A DNA stretch of 58,669 bases from positions 1 to 58,669 of the IMG/VR virus record IMGVR_UViG_3300046804_003055; one strand, 5' to 3'. Under the pieces are notes generated by a model. It worked only from the letters and a program-made list of their open reading frames with translations. It made no database searches and was not told where the DNA came from. Below, one piece after another: positions 36,629-45,829 of the stretch (the first letter of the stretch is position 1; every line of letters starts with the position of its first letter). A program made the translations under genes and the position numbers. Source of the stretch: a virus.

Positions 36629-38040
36629 TGAGCTATACAATAACATTAACAAACGGAACAATTAAAACGGAAGTTGCTGACGGACAAATCAACCAAGTTG
36701 CTACGGATCTAACACTAATTGGAAAAAATATCTCCGGATACGGAACTTATATTAATGATAATTTTATTCGCTTATTAGAAAATTTTGCAAATACAAGTCA
36801 ACCAAATCATCCTTTATTAGGTCAATTATGGTATGATACAAATGATAGTAAATTAAAAGTTTATAATGGATTGGGTTTTGTTCCAACAACAAGTACAGCA
36901 GTTGTTAATACAATACCCTCGACAATCAGTTCAGGCGACATTGTAATCCATAGCACCTTTGGCCAACTATTTTTTAACGACGGCATAGCTACTCGCCTCG
37001 CAGGCCCAATTTATACAACTGATCAAGGTTTATCTGGATTTTATGTAGATACAATTTTAGAAGCTAACAGTAATAATTCACACGTAATTATGTATTTGTA
37101 TCTAGGTAAATCATTATTAGGTATTTTTGCAAAAGAAAGATTTTTGCCTAAGGTAGATATACCAGGCTTTCCTTCAAATACTTATTTAGAAGTTGGATTT
37201 AATGTAAGCTCGTTTGCGGGAATGAAGTTTAACGTTCCAGTAACCTCGGCTCAATATTTGGTAGATTCAAATGATAATTTGATTGCTCCTGAACAATTTG
37301 TTTCAACAACTAATTCAACATCAACAATGTCTGGATCTTTGTTTATACAAAATTCTATACCTTTAGTGTTTGGTGTACAGAATAACAACGAATTTTTAGT
37401 AGATACCTCTGCTTTTATTATACAATCAAATTTATCAAATCAAAATTTTGGCATTAACACAAATGATGGGTTAGGAGTTAAGAATGCGTTATTCATCAAT
37501 GGAACTACTAATAGAGTAGGAATCTTTAAAAATAATCCTACAAAAGTTTTAGATGTTGCTGGTACCGGTAATTTTGATAGTTCTGTAACAATTCAAGGAA
37601 GTTTAACAGTTGGACAAATTGGAGATGCACAGCTAGCTCCAACCTTTACTACAGGACAGCTTTATAAAATTGCATCTATTGGTTCTACTGATTTTACTTC
37701 TTTTGGAGCAGCATCAAACACTGTAGGAATATATTTTACAAAAAATTCTAATAGTTCAACCGGAACTGGTACAGCTAATTTAATTACAAAGGCACAAATT
37801 TCTAATGTTGCAGAGCCTGTAGACTTGTTTGACGCTGCAAATAAAAATTATGTTGATACTAGACCATTACCGTTATACGTGCCTACAACAAGCAATTCGA
37901 CAGCAGCCTCAATATTAATAAAAGTTTTTCCAAATAATGAACATCCAGAGGCTACTATAGCACGAGTTGTTTACTCTGATGGTTCTGTTCATAGATTTAT
38001 TTTAACAAGTGGCTTGTGGGTCCATGATACAACATTATAA
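36628..38040 (+). CDS. Tail fibre protein without collar domain (fibre paralogue 2)
   Basis: A 470-residue protein with the same N-terminal module as its neighbours (TLIGKNISGYG, NFIRLLENFA, LLGQLWYD, LKVYNG) and an ALFINGTTNRVGIF-type shaft repeat. The C-terminal region (about 330-470) lacks the collar domain and ends in a short beta domain (TIARVVYSDGSVHRFILTSG). It starts on the stop codon of the preceding fibre gene (TAATG). It may be a shorter fibre or a hinge/connector that uses the same attachment module. Confidence 0.7.
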   Translation: MSYTITLTNGTIKTEVADGQINQVATDLTLIGKNISGYGTYINDNFIRLLENFANTSQPNHPLLGQLWYDTNDSKLKVYNGLGFVPTTSTAVVNTIPSTISSGDIVIHSTFGQLFFNDGIATRLAGPIYTTDQGLSGFYVDTILEANSNNSHVIMYLYLGKSLLGIFAKERFLPKVDIPGFPSNTYLEVGFNVSSFAGMKFNVPVTSAQYLVDSNDNLIAPEQFVSTTNSTSTMSGSLFIQNSIPLVFGVQNNNEFLVDTSAFIIQSNLSNQNFGINTNDGLGVKNALFINGTTNRVGIFKNNPTKVLDVAGTGNFDSSVTIQGSLTVGQIGDAQLAPTFTTGQLYKIASIGSTDFTSFGAASNTVGIYFTKNSNSSTGTGTANLITKAQISNVAEPVDLFDAANKNYVDTRPLPLYVPTTSNSTAASILIKVFPNNEHPEATIARVVYSDGSVHRFILTSGLWVHDTTL

Positions 38041-38053
38041 GGATTAAAACACT

Positions 38054-40189
38054 GTGGCTTATCAAATCAATCATTATAACGGAACTACACTTACTACTGT
38101 ATTAGATGGTGTTATCGATAACACTTTAGATATAAAATTAGTAGGAAAAAATTCAGCTGGCTATGGCGAAGCACAAAATGAAAATTTTGTTTTCTTATTA
38201 GAAAATTTTGCTAGTACCGCCGCACCATCAAGAGCTATTCAAGGACAAATATGGTATGATAGTTCTCCAGGAGTCCAACGTTTAAAAGTTTATGATGGCA
38301 ATGGAACTTGGCATCAAAATGCAAGTATATTGTTTGATCCTAATCTAAGCGGTAAAGTAGACGGTGATCTGTATTGGAATTCAACCGACAAAAAATTGTA
38401 TGTTTATTCTGGAGGGTCTTTTAATTTTATCGGCCCGCAACGAATACCTAATTATGATAAAACTGAATTAGAATCAAAATTAGTACAAGATACTGCAAGT
38501 CAAAATAAACCTATAATTCAAGCAGTATTAAATGGATTTGTAGTTTATGTTATAAGTGATAATGCAGATTTTCAATTAGCTCCTAATTCATTAACAGGTT
38601 TTGATTGGATTAAAAAAGGCATTACTTTAAGAGACGATGTAAAATTAAACGGAATATCTACTCACGCAGAGTTTTTAGTAGATAAAGTCCCAGATGATTT
38701 TATATATTCTGCTAATCCTACTTTCTCAGTAATTGCTAATTTTGCAGATGCAGGGTTTAATGTAAATTCAAAGTTATTAGTTTCTAATATTTCTAATATT
38801 CCTACACTAACAACAACAGGATCAACTTTACAATTTAAAACTCAAACTGCTAATTCATTAACTTTAATTAATGCTGACATAATTCCAGGCACACCTAATG
38901 TTTCTAATATTGGATCCTCTGGTAGTAAATGGAATAATTTATACGCTAACTATGTCTATTCAACTGCTCAACAGGCAGATAGTTTAAAAGTTAACCAAGT
39001 TTACAGGTCTGCAAGCGTAAATGGAAATTCTATTGACACAATTGTTGTCAGAGATTCAAATGCTAATATTAATTCAACTACATTTACTGGTGATTTAGTA
39101 GGTAACGCATCGTCAGCTACAGTATTGGCTACTGCAAGAACCATTAACAGTGTCAGTTTTGATGGATCAAGTAGTATAACTATTACTGCATTGACTACTA
39201 ATTCTTTAAATCCAGGTACTGATATTGTTGGCCAATCATTTAACGGATCATCACAAATAACTTGGAACGTTGATTCATCTAGTACAAATACCGTAAGTAA
39301 AATTGTAAAACGAGATTCTAGTGGAAACTTTAGTGCAGGAAGAATAACTGCTTCCTTAATAGGTAATTTATTGTCCTCCTCAACAGGAAATACAGTTGTT
39401 AATACAACTACTACTATTGCTAGTTTTACAGGATCTTTAATAGGTAATGCAGATACTGCAACTAAATTAGCAACAGTAAGAACTATAAATGGGGTTAACT
39501 TTGATGGAACACAAAGTATTACTATAGTTGATGCAAGTAAAGTTAATAAATCCGGCGATACTATGACAGGATTTTTAACATTAAATGCTAACCCGTCAAG
39601 TAATCTTCATGCCGCTACCAAACAATACGTAGACACATATGGTTGTCCAACAGGCGTTATAGTTATGTGGAGCGGTAATACAAATACTATTCCTACAGGG
39701 TGGGCTTTATGTAATGGACAAACTGTAAACAATTTAACTACTCCAGATTTACGAAATAAATTTATTATCGGAGCAGGTAACAGTTATTCGGTGGGGCAAA
39801 CTGGAGGATCAACAAGTCAAACATCTTCTACAGCTGGATCACATAGCCATACTTCTACAACTGGAGCAACTAGTTTAACAACAGGCCAATTACCTAGCCA
39901 CCAGCACACTTTTACTGATGTCTATGCTATAGTAGGTGATTATGGATTAGGGGGAAGTACCGCATCTGACAGAGACAGAAACGGAACTTATATATACCCG
40001 AGCATTTATGCAGGCAATGCTAGTGACGGAGATCAAGATAATGGATCTTACGGATTTCCAAGTATTACAGATTCTGTAGGATCTAGTCAAGGGCATTCAC
40101 ATTCAATTAATACTGATGGTTCGCATTCGCATACTGTGACTACTGTTCCTCCCTACTATGCCCTTGCATACATTATGAAAGTTGTGTAA
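38054..40189 (+). CDS. Tail fibre protein with collar domain and HxH motifs (fibre paralogue 3)
   Basis: A 711-residue paralogue starting at GTG (38054), preceded by AAGGA at rather long distance. The N-terminal module is present (KLVGKNSAGYG, NFVFLLENFA, GQIWYD). Repeats of the TVRTINGVNFDG type form the shaft. The collar-type domain begins near residue 530 (GVIVMWSG, GWALCNGQ, TPDLRNKF). The last 120 residues hold several histidine pairs (HSHT, HQHT, HSHS, HSHT), like the HxH metal-binding motifs of trimeric fibre tips. A receptor-binding tip is likely. The stop codon overlaps the next late promoter. Confidence 0.8.
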   Translation: MAYQINHYNGTTLTTVLDGVIDNTLDIKLVGKNSAGYGEAQNENFVFLLENFASTAAPSRAIQGQIWYDSSPGVQRLKVYDGNGTWHQNASILFDPNLSGKVDGDLYWNSTDKKLYVYSGGSFNFIGPQRIPNYDKTELESKLVQDTASQNKPIIQAVLNGFVVYVISDNADFQLAPNSLTGFDWIKKGITLRDDVKLNGISTHAEFLVDKVPDDFIYSANPTFSVIANFADAGFNVNSKLLVSNISNIPTLTTTGSTLQFKTQTANSLTLINADIIPGTPNVSNIGSSGSKWNNLYANYVYSTAQQADSLKVNQVYRSASVNGNSIDTIVVRDSNANINSTTFTGDLVGNASSATVLATARTINSVSFDGSSSITITALTTNSLNPGTDIVGQSFNGSSQITWNVDSSSTNTVSKIVKRDSSGNFSAGRITASLIGNLLSSSTGNTVVNTTTTIASFTGSLIGNADTATKLATVRTINGVNFDGTQSITIVDASKVNKSGDTMTGFLTLNANPSSNLHAATKQYVDTYGCPTGVIVMWSGNTNTIPTGWALCNGQTVNNLTTPDLRNKFIIGAGNSYSVGQTGGSTSQTSSTAGSHSHTSTTGATSLTTGQLPSHQHTFTDVYAIVGDYGLGGSTASDRDRNGTYIYPSIYAGNASDGDQDNGSYGFPSITDSVGSSQGHSHSINTDGSHSHTVTTVPPYYALAYIMKVV

Positions 40190-40195
40190 TAAATA
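40188..40195 (+). promoter_or_regulatory. Late promoter (AATAAATA)
   Basis: AATAAATA overlaps the stop codon of the preceding fibre gene and lies 21 bases before the ATG at 40217, with AAGGATT as ribosome site. Confidence 0.75.
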
Positions 40196-40216
40196 TCAAG
40201 ATAAGGATTTAATAAA

Positions 40217-41719
40217 ATGGCAGCATATACTATCAAAAAAACAAATGGTACAGCAGTTGCAACTGTAGCTGAAGGTACCATTAATACTTCATTAGACATA
40301 ACCTTGATAGGAAAGAGTTATGCTGGATACGGTGAAGCACAAAACCAAAACTTTGTTTATTTACTAGAAAATTTTGCAAATTCTACTGAACCTGCAAAGA
40401 AAATTATTGGACAAATTTGGTTTGACAGTTCTATTAATAAATTGAAGTTTTTAGATAATAATAAAAGATGGCGTTTAGCAGGTGGCTCAGAAGTTAGTAC
40501 ATCTGAACCTGCGGGCTTAGTAAAAGGAGATTTTTGGTTTAAAGAGTCAACAAACCAAATTTTTGTTTGGACAGGTACTAGATTTAATTTAGTAGGACCA
40601 CAATCTCCGTCATCGGCTAGTGTTACACAGATGGTAACTACTACATTATCTGACACTAGCAATAATTCTCATACAATTATTCAAGGAATTAACAATAATC
40701 AAGTTATTTTTACAGTAAGTGCAGATGCAGATTTTCAAGTTAGCGGCTTAACAGGTTTTGATTATGTTCGTCAAGGTATTACTTTAGTAAACACTAATAA
40801 TTCAAACGCCCCAGGCCAAACTACAGGAAATTATAGATTTTATGGAACATCAACAAATTCAGATAGGCTAGGGGGATATTCTGCCAATTCATTTGTATTA
40901 GGATCTAGTGCAAATTTTTCTGCATTGGTTAATTTTTCTGATTTAGGATTTACTGTAGGTAATCCGCAGGCAAGATTAAAAGTTTATAATGAAAGTTCTA
41001 CAACACCTATTATTATAAATCAAATTAGTGATACTATAAAATTCCAAACAACATCAAATTCAGTAGTAAAAACTCCGCTAACATTAGTCGGCGCAGATAT
41101 TTTACCAGGAGTTGATGCAACAACAAACTTAGGTAACACTAATTTAAAATTTAAAAATATTTATGCAGGTTATGTTTATTCTACAGCCCAACAAACAGAT
41201 GCTATGAATAATGGCAGTGGAACTTATGTATCAGCAAACGTAGCAGCAACCTCTGGAACCATCCCTGTTCGAACATCCTCATCACAAACAATTAATAATG
41301 TCACTGTTTCTGCAGGCTCTCTTCAAGCAACATATTTTGTTGGTACAGCATCTACTGCTTTATATGCTGACTTAGCCGAAAATTATGTTGCTGATAAAGA
41401 ATATGAAATTGGTACGGTTGTAAGTGTAGGCGGCGACAAGGAAGTAACTGAATCAAAATGGGGAGATAGGGCATTGGGTGCTGTAAGTCAAAACCCTGCT
41501 TACTTAATGAATTTTGGACAAGAGGGTGCCACCCCTATAGCATTAAAAGGCCGTGTTCCGGTTAAAGTTATAGGAGCAGTCACTAAAGGACAACGATTAG
41601 TGGCAGCAAATAATGGTTGTGCAGTTGCAGCCGTTCCACATGCAAATGATGTATTTGCTATTGCACTAGAATCTAATTCTAGTGCAGATATTAAATTAGT
41701 TGAATGCGTGATTTTGTAA
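40217..41719 (+). CDS. Tail fibre/structural protein (fibre paralogue 4) with distinct C-terminal domain
   Basis: The 500-residue protein opens with the shared module (TLIGKSYAGYG, NFVYLLENFA, IIGQIWFD, FNLVGPQ). Instead of a collar domain it ends, from about residue 385, with LYADLAENYVADKEYE, GTVVSVGG, LKGRVPVKVIGAV and a terminal beta hairpin. That domain is common at the C-terminus of tail fibre or spike-type phage proteins. It has its own late promoter. The last stop codon is followed directly by the next late promoter. Confidence 0.75.
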   Translation: MAAYTIKKTNGTAVATVAEGTINTSLDITLIGKSYAGYGEAQNQNFVYLLENFANSTEPAKKIIGQIWFDSSINKLKFLDNNKRWRLAGGSEVSTSEPAGLVKGDFWFKESTNQIFVWTGTRFNLVGPQSPSSASVTQMVTTTLSDTSNNSHTIIQGINNNQVIFTVSADADFQVSGLTGFDYVRQGITLVNTNNSNAPGQTTGNYRFYGTSTNSDRLGGYSANSFVLGSSANFSALVNFSDLGFTVGNPQARLKVYNESSTTPIIINQISDTIKFQTTSNSVVKTPLTLVGADILPGVDATTNLGNTNLKFKNIYAGYVYSTAQQTDAMNNGSGTYVSANVAATSGTIPVRTSSSQTINNVTVSAGSLQATYFVGTASTALYADLAENYVADKEYEIGTVVSVGGDKEVTESKWGDRALGAVSQNPAYLMNFGQEGATPIALKGRVPVKVIGAVTKGQRLVAANNGCAVAAVPHANDVFAIALESNSSADIKLVECVIL

Positions 41720-41726
41720 ATAAATA
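41719..41726 (+). promoter_or_regulatory. Late promoter (AATAAATA)
   Basis: AATAAATA begins at the last base of the preceding gene and lies 23 bases before the ATG at 41750, with GAGGAT before the start codon. Confidence 0.75.
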
Positions 41727-41749
41727 CATATATTATTGAGGATTAACCC

Positions 41750-43171
41750 ATGGCTGTAGGTACACAGATTTTAAATTCAGAATACAATGCAATTTATAGT
41801 GCTATTAATTCACTTTCGGGCAAAACTGCTTACGGATCTACCGGATGGGGGCAAACATTAAATTCGTCAAGTGTAGCCGCTAACGGGCAAATAACAACAG
41901 CCCAATGGAATAATTTACGAAAAGATATTGTTGCTGCATATATTCATCAAAATAATGGATCTGCACCTTCAGGCCTTAATACACCAGCATCTGCTGGAGC
42001 AAGTTTTAGTATTAGCGGTATTAGTACAGGAGCACCTATTACGTTTTCTGGAACAATTAATGGAACATCATTAACTATTACTTCTGCACCTACAGGGACA
42101 CTAATACAGGGTATGGCTTTAACTGGCCCCGGAGTTATTGCAGGTACATACTTATCAGCTGGCAGCGGTCTTAGTTGGACTGTTGCTACAGGAACAAGCC
42201 CAACACCGAGCCAAACTGTAACTACATCATTTACAGCTAATCTTGTTACAATGACAGTCAGCACAGTTACTACAGGCTGGGTAGAACCTGGACAAAAATT
42301 AAATGGTGTTAGTCTTTTAGCAAATACAATTATAACAGGCTGGAATGCCACCTACGGCTCATTATCCGGTACCGGCGATAGCGGAACTTATAGTTTAAAT
42401 TTAGCTCAAACTAGTGGAAGCGCATCTATTACTAGTACAAAATTAATAACTAATTCAGACCTTGTAACATATCAAAGTTTAAACTCAACTGTAACTGGTG
42501 TAGGAAATATTATTCCTGTAGGCAGTAATGCAGCGGTGTCGTCATTCAATAAAACAGTTGGCGCAAGCTCAAAAACAGCAGCCTGGAATGGTACAATTAC
42601 TCACACTGCAACCTGGACATGGAATGCAGGTACTGGCTATTCAGCTGCTCAAGCCGCAGCATGGTTTTTTAATTCAGGCAGTACTATAAGAATAAGTGCA
42701 GATTATCCTTATGTGGGGACAGCACCTAAGGATCTTGCCTGGAAAGCATTTTTGAGTGAAGTTGGTACTATTGAATTAAGTGCTTATACTACAACTGTTA
42801 CAGGCAGTAGTGGTGCTACTTCCACAGTTAATTCTAGTGTCGGCTATTGGACCCTTACAACTGTAAACACACAAATTTATTCAAAGACTTTCTCAACTAC
42901 AGTCAGTGTTGGTGATGCTAATGAACTTACATATCCTTCAAATTACTATTCTATTTCGGCAAAGATAGATAATACATCTGCTAGAGCAGTACTTACCATA
43001 ACTGTCACCATAGCCGATGCAAATAATCCTACCGGTGGAAGAATTGATGAAAATGTAAATTCTTCAACAACATACCCTTTAACTAGTTATCAAGGGTACT
43101 ATTACGCATCTGGATCGTACGTATCAGTTACTTCATATTTGCCAACATATACTGCAACAGCCACTTTATAA
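41750..43171 (+). CDS. Virion structural protein, beta-rich
   Basis: A 473-residue protein. The first 75 residues (GTQILNSEYNAIYSAINSL, GWGQTLNSSSVAANG, WNNLRKDIVAAYIHQN) are a pattern I know from virion proteins of other aquatic T4-like phages. The middle has two beta elements of the GMALTGPGVIAGTYLS type (about 113-150 and 170-205), also found in the giant protein and in fibre paralogue 1. The C-terminal half is Thr/Ser-rich with a WxLTT segment. It is the last gene of the late structural region. Its exact location in the particle is unknown. Confidence 0.65.
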   Translation: MAVGTQILNSEYNAIYSAINSLSGKTAYGSTGWGQTLNSSSVAANGQITTAQWNNLRKDIVAAYIHQNNGSAPSGLNTPASAGASFSISGISTGAPITFSGTINGTSLTITSAPTGTLIQGMALTGPGVIAGTYLSAGSGLSWTVATGTSPTPSQTVTTSFTANLVTMTVSTVTTGWVEPGQKLNGVSLLANTIITGWNATYGSLSGTGDSGTYSLNLAQTSGSASITSTKLITNSDLVTYQSLNSTVTGVGNIIPVGSNAAVSSFNKTVGASSKTAAWNGTITHTATWTWNAGTGYSAAQAAAWFFNSGSTIRISADYPYVGTAPKDLAWKAFLSEVGTIELSAYTTTVTGSSGATSTVNSSVGYWTLTTVNTQIYSKTFSTTVSVGDANELTYPSNYYSISAKIDNTSARAVLTITVTIADANNPTGGRIDENVNSSTTYPLTSYQGYYYASGSYVSVTSYLPTYTATATL

Positions 43172-43185
43172 TTTACGCCAATTTC

Positions 43186-43214
43186 TTTACAATACCTTCA
43201 AAATAGTGTATAAT
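43186..43214 (+). promoter_or_regulatory. Sigma70-type promoter for the glycosyltransferase cluster
   Basis: TTTACA (43186-43191) and TATAAT (43209-43214) are separated by 17 bases. GGAGGG and an ATG follow at 43240. There is no late motif here, so this cluster is probably transcribed by host-type polymerase, unlike the fibre genes just upstream. Confidence 0.8.
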
Positions 43215-43239
43215 TACTCTATTAACCTTGGAGGGTCTC

Positions 43240-43590
43240 ATGGACGAAAAAATATCCAAAGCATTTGAAGTTGCCAATTATATGGCAACCTTATCTAATC
43301 AGCGCCGAGTTATTTTAGAAGAATTTAATCAGCAATTATTATTTTATAAAAATGGTGCAACTTTTAAAATTAATCAGGAACTTATAGTTTTTGTTAAAAC
43401 TATGATTGATTTAGGGCAGATAGAAGATGTTGCTTTTCTTGATGCTAATAATTTTCCTGTATTAATTCAAGATGTAAAAACATTTTTTGACGAAATAACA
43501 GTCATTTATTTCCAGGCAATAAATCAGTATGCAATTAAATTTGCAGAGATTAAATCTAAAAGAAAAGTTGCTGATTTGATTAATCTATGA
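43240..43590 (+). CDS. Hypothetical protein
   Basis: I place the start at the ATG at 43240, because GGAGGG (43230-43235) is at ideal distance. A TTG further upstream lies before that site and is unlikely. The 116-residue product is mostly helical, with no membrane segment or known motif. It is the first gene behind the sigma70-type promoter and overlaps the following glycosyltransferase-like gene by four bases (ATGA), so it is coexpressed with the sugar-transfer genes. I do not recognise it. Confidence 0.6.
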   Translation: MDEKISKAFEVANYMATLSNQRRVILEEFNQQLLFYKNGATFKINQELIVFVKTMIDLGQIEDVAFLDANNFPVLIQDVKTFFDEITVIYFQAINQYAIKFAEIKSKRKVADLINL

Positions 43591-44435
43591 AGACCGGCGC
43601 AGTTATATTTGCTCAGAATACTCCGCAGGTTGATTATATAAAACTTGCTATATATGCAGCCTTTAGGATTCAAAAATACCTAGACATTCCAGTTTCTTTA
43701 ATTACCGATAGCAGACGATGGTTAGAGAAAACATACCAATCGCATCCATTTGATCAAGTCATCGATCTTACTGGATTTTATAAAGAGCAAGATAGAATAT
43801 CATTTGACGGATCATTAACTTCTGGCGTAACAACGTGGAAGAATTTTACAAGAAATGTAGTATATGACCTAACGCCCTATGATAAAACACTAGTAATAGA
43901 TAGTGATTATATTGTTTCCTCTTCAATTTTAAAAACTGCATTAGCGAGTGATTATGATTTGCAATTATATCCTTGCGGTATAGATTTAGCTGCCTGGCGT
44001 TCCCTTAACGAGTTTCAACGTATAAATGAATTTAGTATTCCGTTTTATTGGGCAACTGTATTTGTTTTTCAAAAAAATTCAGTAATGAATTCTTTTTTTA
44101 ATTTAATTGAATACATTAGGGACAATTGGGTTTATTTTAAAACTTTATATAGCATACAATCGTCAACATATAGGAATGACTTTGCATTTAGTATAGCTAT
44201 ACATATTATGAATGGTAAGACAAATGGCGAGTTTGCAACTAATTTACCAGGATCTATGGTTTTTATCAAGGATAGGGATTATCTAATTGATATAGATGAG
44301 TCTAGAATAAAGTTTCTAGTTGAGAAAAAGGATCATAAAGGTGAATACATTGCAACTAAAACAGATGGATTAGATGTACATATAATGAATAAGAATAGTT
44401 TAAGTAGATTTATAGACGGAGGTTATGGTGTCTAA
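43587..44435 (+). CDS. Glycosyltransferase-like protein (GT-A type, pair A)
   Basis: A 282-residue protein with the outline of a GT-A nucleotide-sugar transferase: an N-terminal Rossmann-like half (GAVIFAQNTPQVDYIKLA), a segment with VSLITDS, and a DSD motif at 105-107 (TLVIDSDYIV) that would bind metal and UDP-sugar. The next gene has the same layout (LVLAKNTDSINYVEQA, ISLVTNN, DTD), so the two are paralogues. The acceptor is unknown; fibre proteins, modified DNA or host glycans are all possible. The ATG overlaps the preceding stop codon. Confidence 0.65.
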   Translation: MKTGAVIFAQNTPQVDYIKLAIYAAFRIQKYLDIPVSLITDSRRWLEKTYQSHPFDQVIDLTGFYKEQDRISFDGSLTSGVTTWKNFTRNVVYDLTPYDKTLVIDSDYIVSSSILKTALASDYDLQLYPCGIDLAAWRSLNEFQRINEFSIPFYWATVFVFQKNSVMNSFFNLIEYIRDNWVYFKTLYSIQSSTYRNDFAFSIAIHIMNGKTNGEFATNLPGSMVFIKDRDYLIDIDESRIKFLVEKKDHKGEYIATKTDGLDVHIMNKNSLSRFIDGGYGV

Positions 44436-45267
44436 AGGATTTTTAGTTTTAGCAAAGAATACTGACTCTATAAATTATGTTGAGCAAGCCTATGCGTTAG
44501 CTTTATCGATTAAATTTAGTCAACAGAATATAAAAAATATTTCATTAGTTACAAATAATTTAGTACCAGAAGAGTATATTTCTGTGTTTGACAAAATATT
44601 ACCAATACCCTGGATAGATGAAGAAAAAAACAGTTTATATGTAGCAGAAGATAGATGGAAATTGTATCATGTTACACCATATGAAGAAACAATAGTCCTT
44701 GATACTGACATGTTAGTATTAGAAGATATTACAGAATGGTGGGAATATTGCAAAAATTTTGATATTACTTTTTGTTCAAAAATTAAAAACTACAAACTTG
44801 AATATGTAAAAGATTCTTATTATAGAAAAATGTTTGTAGCTAACAAATTAACAAATTCATATGTAGCATTACACTATTTTAAAAAATCAGATAATGCCTA
44901 CAATTTTTATAAAGTTTTAGAATTTGTTTGTAATAACTGGGAATGGTGCTATACTACATTTGCTCCAGAGGAATATCAAAATTGGCTAAGCCTAGATGTT
45001 GCTGTAGCAATAGCAATTGAAATAATAGGAAACCATCAATCTATTGTAAATGATACTAGTCCTTTAGAATTTATACATATGAAACCGGCACTTCAAAATT
45101 GGAGTATAGTTCCTGCAAGTTGGCAAGATACTGTTCCTTATGTTCTTAATTCTAAAGGAGATTTGATTGTAGGAAATATTAAACAGAGTAAAATATTTCA
45201 TTATGTAGAAAAGGATTTTTTAACTACCACAATCTTAAATCAATTAAAAAGGCTTGTATATGAATAA
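44425..45267 (+). CDS. Glycosyltransferase-like protein (GT-A type, pair A paralogue)
   Basis: A 280-residue paralogue of the preceding gene with DTD at 93-95 (VLDTDMLVLED), preceded by a strand and a WKLYHVTPYE segment. The ATG at 44425 lies only two bases after GGAGG (44418-44422). The GTG three bases further (44428) has better spacing and may be the real start, giving 279 residues. The gene overlaps the preceding one by 11 bases. It is probably a nucleotide-sugar transferase; donor and acceptor are unknown. Confidence 0.65.
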   Translation: MVSKGFLVLAKNTDSINYVEQAYALALSIKFSQQNIKNISLVTNNLVPEEYISVFDKILPIPWIDEEKNSLYVAEDRWKLYHVTPYEETIVLDTDMLVLEDITEWWEYCKNFDITFCSKIKNYKLEYVKDSYYRKMFVANKLTNSYVALHYFKKSDNAYNFYKVLEFVCNNWEWCYTTFAPEEYQNWLSLDVAVAIAIEIIGNHQSIVNDTSPLEFIHMKPALQNWSIVPASWQDTVPYVLNSKGDLIVGNIKQSKIFHYVEKDFLTTTILNQLKRLVYE

Positions 45268-45829
45268 ATTTGGTTGTTTTGTTTACTACAATAAAAAAAC
45301 TGGTAACATAGAATTAATAACAAATGAGCGCCAAGGCAAGAAAAAAAATTTTATTGAAATAGACCCTGATCTGTATAGTAAACTAGTATCTAATGAATAT
45401 AATCCATTAGATTATGCAGCAGGATATTTACGTGATCCTAATGGTTCGGTTGTGTTAAGTTTAGTTAAAAAAGAACGAAAAGAAATTTATGTATTTCGAA
45501 GTACTGAATTTGTTTCAATAACTAACCCCCCTACTAAAGATACCGAATTAATTATATCATGGAAAAAGAAGAGTTGGGAATTTGAACTTAGTAGCTCGGC
45601 AAAATCTAGAATTAATAATAGCCTAGATCAATCAATGCTTATGTTTTTTGTTACTTTAGAAAGCGACTTTGATTTTTTAATAAGAACGATTTTTATTGAA
45701 CCTTATGAACTAAGGACAAAGAAAAAAATTATTATTCCTTTTGAAACAGAATACGAACAGAATATAGATAAAATATCAATTGCATCTAAATTAAGTTTAC
45801 AATCTTATGGAATACAAAAATATGAATAA
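45260..45829 (+). CDS. Hypothetical protein in the glycosyltransferase cluster
   Basis: I use the ATG at 45260; a TTG six bases upstream is also in frame. The 189-residue protein has no recognised domain, membrane segment or enzyme motif. Both ends overlap the flanking glycosyltransferase-like genes by eight bases, in a similar TATGAATAA context, so translation is coupled. The N-terminal part (GCFVYYNKKTGNIELITNE) appears beta-rich. It may be an accessory factor of the sugar transferases, but only its position suggests this. Confidence 0.55.
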   Translation: MNKFGCFVYYNKKTGNIELITNERQGKKKNFIEIDPDLYSKLVSNEYNPLDYAAGYLRDPNGSVVLSLVKKERKEIYVFRSTEFVSITNPPTKDTELIISWKKKSWEFELSSSAKSRINNSLDQSMLMFFVTLESDFDFLIRTIFIEPYELRTKKKIIIPFETEYEQNIDKISIASKLSLQSYGIQKYE

